This document shows, piece after piece, positions 59,883-64,000 of a stretch of 64,000 nucleotides of DNA. The DNA comes from Dyella mobilis. GTDB taxonomy: Bacteria > Pseudomonadota > Gammaproteobacteria > Xanthomonadales > Rhodanobacteraceae. The stretch spans positions 1-64,000 of the forward strand of contig NZ_JADIKF010000030.1 of assembly GCF_016904945.1 (NCBI RefSeq), given 5' to 3'. Both the position numbers and the translations under genes were made by a program. Position 1 is the stretch's first letter, and each line of letters starts with the position of its first letter. Under the pieces are notes generated by a model. It did no database searches, was not told the DNA's origin, and was given only the letters and a program-made list of their open reading frames with translations.

Positions 59883-62096
59883 TCAGGCGTGGACGGCGGT
59901 GTCCACGTGCAGCTGTTGCAGCAAGGTATTCACCGAGCCATGCACATCGGCTACTGCGCCTTCCGAAGCCGGAGCGTGTGCAGCTTGCGGCGCGGTGTGG
60001 ATATCCGCGGTGTCGTGTGCCGCAGCGCCGAGCAGATCGGCACCGTGATCGGCGAGCAGATCGTTCACGCTCAATGCGCTGGCGCTTTGCGACGCCTCCA
60101 CCTTCACCACGAACGGCTGGCCTGGCGGTGCGGTCCCGATGCTCGCGGACAAACTGTGTTCGCCGGCCGCCAGATGCGTCTCATACGTCCACACGCCGCT
60201 CGGGCCGGACTGCACGGTGTCGACGGGCTTGCCGTTGTCGTAGACCGTTACCAGCATGTTCGGATGCGTCGTGCCGGTGATCACCAGCGCAGTGTCGTGC
60301 ACCGTACCGCCGTTGCCGACCGGATCGCCGAGCTGGCCGTCGTCCGATTTCTCGGTGACGAAGTAGATATCCACCGGACCGTAGCCCTGGCCGTCGCCGG
60401 GCGGCGTGACCGGATCGACGGGATCCACTGGCTGTACGGGATCGACCGGCTGCACAGGATCAACCGGCGCAGCGCCCGTCACATTCACCACGAATGGATC
60501 GCTCTGCGCTCCGCCATCCACGGACACCGTGAGCTGGTGCTCGCCCGCGCTCAGTTCCGGCAGCGTCGACTCCCAGTGACCAAAGCTCACATCCACCTTG
60601 GCCAACCATTGGCCATTGTCGTAGATGTCCACCGAATGCGCGCCATCGGCAGAGCCATACAGACGCAGCGTGGCATCCGGAGTGCTGTCGCCCTGATTGA
60701 GCGTGTGGAAGGCATCCACGTCCCACACGGTATCGATGCTTGCGGTGGCCCCTTCCACGTTCACCACGAACGCATCGCCGGCTTCGCCGCCAGCCGGCAC
60801 CACGGTGAACTTGTGCTCACCCGCCGCCAGTGCCGGCGTTGCCAACTGCCACTGGCCCCAGCTCACATCTGCGCGGCCGACCCATTGACCGTTGTCGTAC
60901 ACGTCCACCGATTTGGCGTCGCCGTGCACCGAGCCATACAGGGTCAACGTGCTGTCGAAAGTGGAGTCGCCCTGACCTAGATAGCGGAACCCTGCATCAT
61001 CATAAATATTGTTGATGATGCCCGTGGCGGCCTCCACATTCACCACGAACGCAGCACTGGCCTCTCCACCCACCGGCGCGACAGTGAACTGATGTTCGCC
61101 GGCCGAAAGGTCCGAAACGTGGAGATTCCATGCACCACCAACCACTGGTGCCGTACCCAGCGACTTGCCGTTGTCGAAGATTTCCACCAGGTAAACGCCG
61201 CCCTGCGCCTTGCCCGCGAAATCCAATGCGGTGCTGACCGTGGCGTCTCCGCTGTCGATGCCGTGGTACGCCAAGGCCTCAAAGGCACTGACCTGGTCAA
61301 AGCTCGCGCCGCCGGGTGCGGGCTGCACCGGTTCGACGGGAACAACCGGACCAGCACCTTCCACATTCACTACATACGGCTGTTGCCCGCTAAGGTCGAC
61401 TTCGGACGCGTTGCCATAGGCGAGCCGGTGCTCACCGGTGACGAGTTGCGCTTCCAGGCTCCATTGGCCGAGCTCGTTGGCAATCGCCGTACCGATAGCG
61501 TACGGAGCGCCTTCGTGGAAGTCATAGATCGTAATGAGCTTGCCCGGTTCTGCAGTACCGCTGATGACTTGCGTGGTCTCGCCATCGATCGTCTTCTCGG
61601 TGACCGACTCAATCTGAGTGGCAACCGGATCATTAGCCAATGACGGTTCGCCCGGCTGCACGAGATCGTCGGCGTGTACCGGCGCAACCGGCGCGTTGGC
61701 TTCCACGTTGACCACGAACGGGCCTTCGTTCACGAGTTCAATGAGACCGTAGTTGCCAAAAGCCAGCTTGTGTTCGCCCGAACCAAGCTGCGCTTCAAGA
61801 CTCCAGCTGCCGAATGCGTCGGCGGTCACGATGCCGACCTTCTGCGGAACGCCCTGATAGATGTCGAAAATAGTGATGGAGCTGTTCGCCTGGGTGATGC
61901 CGCTGATGAGCACTGCGGCGTCGTGCACGCTTGCCCCGCTTTGATCGATCGGGCTGCCATACTCGCCGTCAGCCGCCTTTTCGCTGATCGACAGGATCTG
62001 GGTGGTGCCCTCAGCGGCCGGCGTACCCGGATCGATGGGGAATGCCGGGTCGATCGGCAAAATCCGTGTGCCCTGTACACTATCGGTAGTGGTCAT
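59883..62096 (-). CDS. Six-repeat Ig-like protein, probable secreted or surface protein
   Basis: 737 residues from the ATG at 62,096 (GGAG 7 bases upstream). Six repeats of about 90-115 residues follow one pattern: a VDVYDNGQWVG-type strand, a W, LxAGEH, and a closing FVVNVE (ends near 132, 246, 355, 448, 539 and 667). This is typical of bacterial Ig-like adhesin modules. A PVDPVQ-type proline repeat (about 545-565) separates repeats five and six. The C-terminus (about 674-737) includes SVNDLLADHGADLLG and resembles the tail of type I secretion substrates. No signal sequence is present. Role and secretion route are inferred. Confidence 0.75.
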   Translation of the reverse strand: MTTTDSVQGTRILPIDPAFPIDPGTPAAEGTTQILSISEKAADGEYGSPIDQSGASVHDAAVLISGITQANSSITIFDIYQGVPQKVGIVTADAFGSWSLEAQLGSGEHKLAFGNYGLIELVNEGPFVVNVEANAPVAPVHADDLVQPGEPSLANDPVATQIESVTEKTIDGETTQVISGTAEPGKLITIYDFHEGAPYAIGTAIANELGQWSLEAQLVTGEHRLAYGNASEVDLSGQQPYVVNVEGAGPVVPVEPVQPAPGGASFDQVSAFEALAYHGIDSGDATVSTALDFAGKAQGGVYLVEIFDNGKSLGTAPVVGGAWNLHVSDLSAGEHQFTVAPVGGEASAAFVVNVEAATGIINNIYDDAGFRYLGQGDSTFDSTLTLYGSVHGDAKSVDVYDNGQWVGRADVSWGQWQLATPALAAGEHKFTVVPAGGEAGDAFVVNVEGATASIDTVWDVDAFHTLNQGDSTPDATLRLYGSADGAHSVDIYDNGQWLAKVDVSFGHWESTLPELSAGEHQLTVSVDGGAQSDPFVVNVTGAAPVDPVQPVDPVQPVDPVDPVTPPGDGQGYGPVDIYFVTEKSDDGQLGDPVGNGGTVHDTALVITGTTHPNMLVTVYDNGKPVDTVQSGPSGVWTYETHLAAGEHSLSASIGTAPPGQPFVVKVEASQSASALSVNDLLADHGADLLGAAAHDTADIHTAPQAAHAPASEGAVADVHGSVNTLLQQLHVDTAVHA

Positions 62097-62606
62097 TTGC
62101 AAACTCCATGTTGATGATTGGATTCATTCGATCCATGCGCAAGCACACGCTGCCGCACCGATCCACATTGCTTTCGGCGCAAAACATGGTGCTGTTACGC
62201 GGCAACATTGTCTTTATGAGAATTTCGAAAAAGTTCGCAAATAAGCGCCATGCTCTGGCACCACACCGTCAAGCACGTGCGGTTCAGACGACTTCGTGGG
62301 AGTGAATCGAAAGTCGCAAGCTCATCGACGCGATGAAATTTCGCTATCGCAATGCGTACGCAGGCATTGCATTGAAAACCGGCGAAGCGAAGTGGCTTCA
62401 GTCGCCGTGAAATCGAGTCTAAATATTGTCCGCACGGCTCATGAAAGGGCCTCGGAAGAAAATGGCGCGAGCCTCAGCGTCGAGCAATACGTGGACAGCG
62501 CCCCGGCGCCACTGTCGAATAAGCGGCAGTTACTCAAGATCGAACCGTGCCGGCTTGCCCGGCACTATCGCGGCGTGCTGTGCGGCTCACGTTTCGATGC
62601 CATCGC
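62097..62606 (-). other. Intergenic region upstream of the Ig-repeat gene
   Basis: 510 bases without a convincing gene; AT-rich patches lie around 62,200-62,260. A possible sigma-70 promoter on the minus strand is TTGCGA (62,240-62,235), 16 bases, CATAAA (62,218-62,213), about 120 bases before the gene. A TGGCGC...TTGC pair near 62,240-62,252 resembles sigma-54 but the spacing is one base short. Nothing else was recognised. Confidence 0.35.
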
Positions 62607-63644
62607 TCAGCCGGCGTAGCCTTCGTTCTGCCGAAATACCCGCCGCAACTCCTGTTGCGCGCGATCAACCAACACATCCGGCAACCGGTCGGCACGCTGT
62701 GGCGCCGGTGGCGTGCCACGGTCAATCACGTGGTTTTCCGCGAGCATCTGAATCATCGCCAGGTGATCGGCGGCTAACAAAGCATTGCCCAGTTCTGTCA
62801 CCGGCAATTTGGAGCGAGCTTCCAGTCGTTCACGCAAGGCCTCGATCACATTGGGCGGCAACTCCCAATGGCGTGCCGCGCGCAATGACAAGTGATTGGC
62901 CATGCTCAAGTAGTGCATGAGGAAGGTTCGACTGAATACGCCGAGTGTCGGCGGCGCTTCCTGGTCGAGCACGCGTACCATCGCGCCTACGCCGGCATTG
63001 CAGACGACACCGGCGAGATAGGCTTCGAACGGATCGCCATGTCCCTTCGCGAGGTACATGCTGGCGTGTGCGCAGCGTTCGGCGTGATCCCACAGGCGCT
63101 GACCGGCGGCGTGGCCGAGCATGCCGGCGCTGGCCTGCAAGATCGGCTTCATCACGTGGTGGGTCACCATCTGGCGCAGCCCATCCTGGCCGAGCAGCAC
63201 CACGGCGTGTTGCAGGCTGCTGATGGGTTTGGCAGTGCGGTAATGCGCACTTTGCGTCACCCGCATCACCTCGCCCACCAGTACCGGGTCGCGGCCGATC
63301 AGCTTGGCGATCTTGGTGCCATCGGCGCTATCGCTCTTGAGCATGCGCAGGAGTTGCGGCAGCACTTCGGGGAGGCGCGGCAGGCTGGTAATGTCGAAAC
63401 GGTCGCCACCGCACAGCTCATCCAGCCGCTTGAGCATCACCTGCTCGGGCGGGCGCAACTCGACGACTTCGGAGCCGGGCATGCCCAGCACCAGGCGATA
63501 GAACCAGTCCTGGACATCGGCACTGCTGAGCGCCTTGACCGCTTCCGCGGGCGGGGCTTCTTCGGGCCACGGCAATACCACGCTGAAGCGAGGCCGCTCC
63601 GGCGGCGCCTCGCGCGCAAACAGTCGTTTCCAGAATTGGCCCAT
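62607..63644 (-). CDS. HDOD-domain signalling protein
   Basis: 345 residues from the ATG at 63,644 (GGCGGGG upstream). An N-terminal segment of about 85 residues (MGQFWKRLFAREAPPERPRF start) precedes an HDOD domain (about 95-300): LPRLPEVLPQLLRMLKSDSA, IAKLIGRDPVLVGEVMRVTQ, SSLQHAVVLLGQDGLRQMVT. HDOD domains lack the catalytic HD pair and act as non-enzymatic signalling modules. It is a second HDOD protein beside the EAL-HDOD one at 57,672, without a paired enzymatic domain. Probably monocistronic. Confidence 0.88.
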   Translation of the reverse strand: MGQFWKRLFAREAPPERPRFSVVLPWPEEAPPAEAVKALSSADVQDWFYRLVLGMPGSEVVELRPPEQVMLKRLDELCGGDRFDITSLPRLPEVLPQLLRMLKSDSADGTKIAKLIGRDPVLVGEVMRVTQSAHYRTAKPISSLQHAVVLLGQDGLRQMVTHHVMKPILQASAGMLGHAAGQRLWDHAERCAHASMYLAKGHGDPFEAYLAGVVCNAGVGAMVRVLDQEAPPTLGVFSRTFLMHYLSMANHLSLRAARHWELPPNVIEALRERLEARSKLPVTELGNALLAADHLAMIQMLAENHVIDRGTPPAPQRADRLPDVLVDRAQQELRRVFRQNEGYAG

Positions 63645-63872
63645 ACCCCGCCTGCGCAGATGCCACGGAAAATTCCGCTTTACGGGATATATATCGACCG
63701 AAACCGGCGCAGCTTGATGCACGCGCAGGAAGGCTCGTATTTTCTTGCCCCGGGGAGATCGTGCCTACGCGGCCATTGATGCCGGCTTTTCTGGATTCGG
63801 CACGAGCAAGAACGGCCGCCCCGAAGGGCGGCCGCCTCGCATTCAAAGCAGATATCGACGTTCGCCCGGCCG
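63645..63872 (-). other. Intergenic region upstream of the HDOD gene
   Basis: 228 bases holding the terminator of the next gene (63,813-63,834) and a region likely to contain the HDOD-gene promoter; a TATATATA stretch at about 63,687-63,694 is the best -10 candidate. No gene seen. Confidence 0.4.
63813..63834 (-). terminator. Rho-independent terminator-like hairpin
   Basis: CGGCCGCCC (63,813-63,821) pairs with GGGCGGCCG (63,826-63,834) around a 4-base loop. On the minus strand it is followed by TTCTTG, a weak T tract, 39 bases after the stop codon of the gene entering from the right. Confidence 0.7.
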
Positions 63873-64000
63873 TTATTTGCGCGGCGCGACAATCGCTCCG
63901 ATCAGGTCCTTGCCATCGGCACGCACCAGATGCGGATAACGCAGGCCGCCGTGGTAATCCACCTTCACGGTGCTGTACAGGTCCACGTTCTTCACCAGCA
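63873..64000 (-). CDS. C-terminal end of an unrecognised protein
   Basis: The last 41 codons of a minus-strand gene that begins beyond the window; it ends GKDLIGAIVAPRK and a TAA stop at 63,873-63,875. The visible part includes VDLYSTVKVDYHGGLRYPHL. Codon use is like the neighbours and a terminator follows, so it is real, but I cannot name the family from this fragment. Confidence 0.7.
   Translation of the reverse strand, partial: LVKNVDLYSTVKVDYHGGLRYPHLVRADGKDLIGAIVAPRK

Noticed and set aside
62240..62252. Sigma-54-like site upstream of the Ig-repeat gene
   Set aside because: TGGCGC and TTGC are only 4 bases apart instead of 5, which breaks the required GG-N10-GC spacing.
42300..63700. 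CRISPR arrays, tRNA or rRNA genes in this or any other part of the window
   Set aside because: No regularly spaced direct repeats and no recognisable tRNA or rRNA sequence were seen by eye. A tRNAscan or Infernal run would be needed to exclude them formally.

Overview
The window is GC-rich DNA carrying an almost complete polar-flagellum and chemotaxis locus. The gene set (FleQ/FleN/FlhF, MotC/MotD stator, atypical PilZ protein, an EAL-HDOD protein after flgMN, an XAC0095-family small protein, an IS481-type transposase start) and the gene order point to a gammaproteobacterium of the Xanthomonadales, most likely Rhodanobacteraceae (Dyella/Luteibacter/Frateuria type). This assignment is an inference from gene content, not from a marker gene.

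Layout. 1-200: the truncated start of an IS481-family transposase, the element's end, and a palindromic repeat. 220-9279 (minus strand): DUF2802, cheW, motD, motC, cheA, cheZ, cheY, fliA, fleN, flhF. cheB and the parC/parP pair often found in this cluster elsewhere are absent. 9584-17121 (minus): flhA, flhB, fliR, fliQ, fliP, fliO, fliN, fliM, fliL, mostly coupled by 4-base stop/start overlaps. 17328-17878: a ParE-type toxin and ribbon-helix-helix antitoxin lodged between fliL and fliK. 17974-26501 (minus): fliK, fliJ, fliI, fliH, fliG, fliF, fliE and the sigma-54 activator fleQ. 26855-31251 (minus): atypical PilZ protein, fliT, fliS, fliD, fliC. 31664-42779: an accessory block with a 1,665-residue multidomain glycosyltransferase, a secreted small protein, a MASE1 kinase-like protein, a paired SMR transporter, a lipocalin-like protein, a MarR-GNAT fusion, a small ORF and a methyltransferase. 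42811-53351 (minus): flgL to flgB. 53592-58958: cheV (minus), then divergent chemoreceptor, flgA, flgM, flgN and EAL-HDOD (plus). 59126-64000 (minus): XAC0095-family protein, a six-repeat Ig-like protein, an HDOD protein and the end of an unrecognised gene.

Regulation can be read directly. Sigma-54 (-24/-12) sites with correct GG-N10-GC spacing lie before fliE, fliL, flgB, the chemoreceptor-flgA operon and the giant glycosyltransferase; weaker ones lie before flhA and fliK. Sigma-28 sites lie before flgM, cheV and fliC. This is the expected cascade: FleQ with sigma-54 switches on basal body, export apparatus and fliA; FlgM export then frees FliA for flagellin and CheV. FleN and FlhF set flagellar number and pole; CheA/CheW/CheY/CheZ/CheV control rotation.

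The least ordinary items are: the giant glycosyltransferase under its own sigma-54 promoter next to fliC; a palindromic repeat pair inserted at the start of flgI; three tandem CheZ-tail-like peptides replacing the usual CheY-binding region of CheA; the toxin-antitoxin insertion inside the fli cluster; three close palindromes upstream of fleQ; and the Ig-repeat protein at the right edge.
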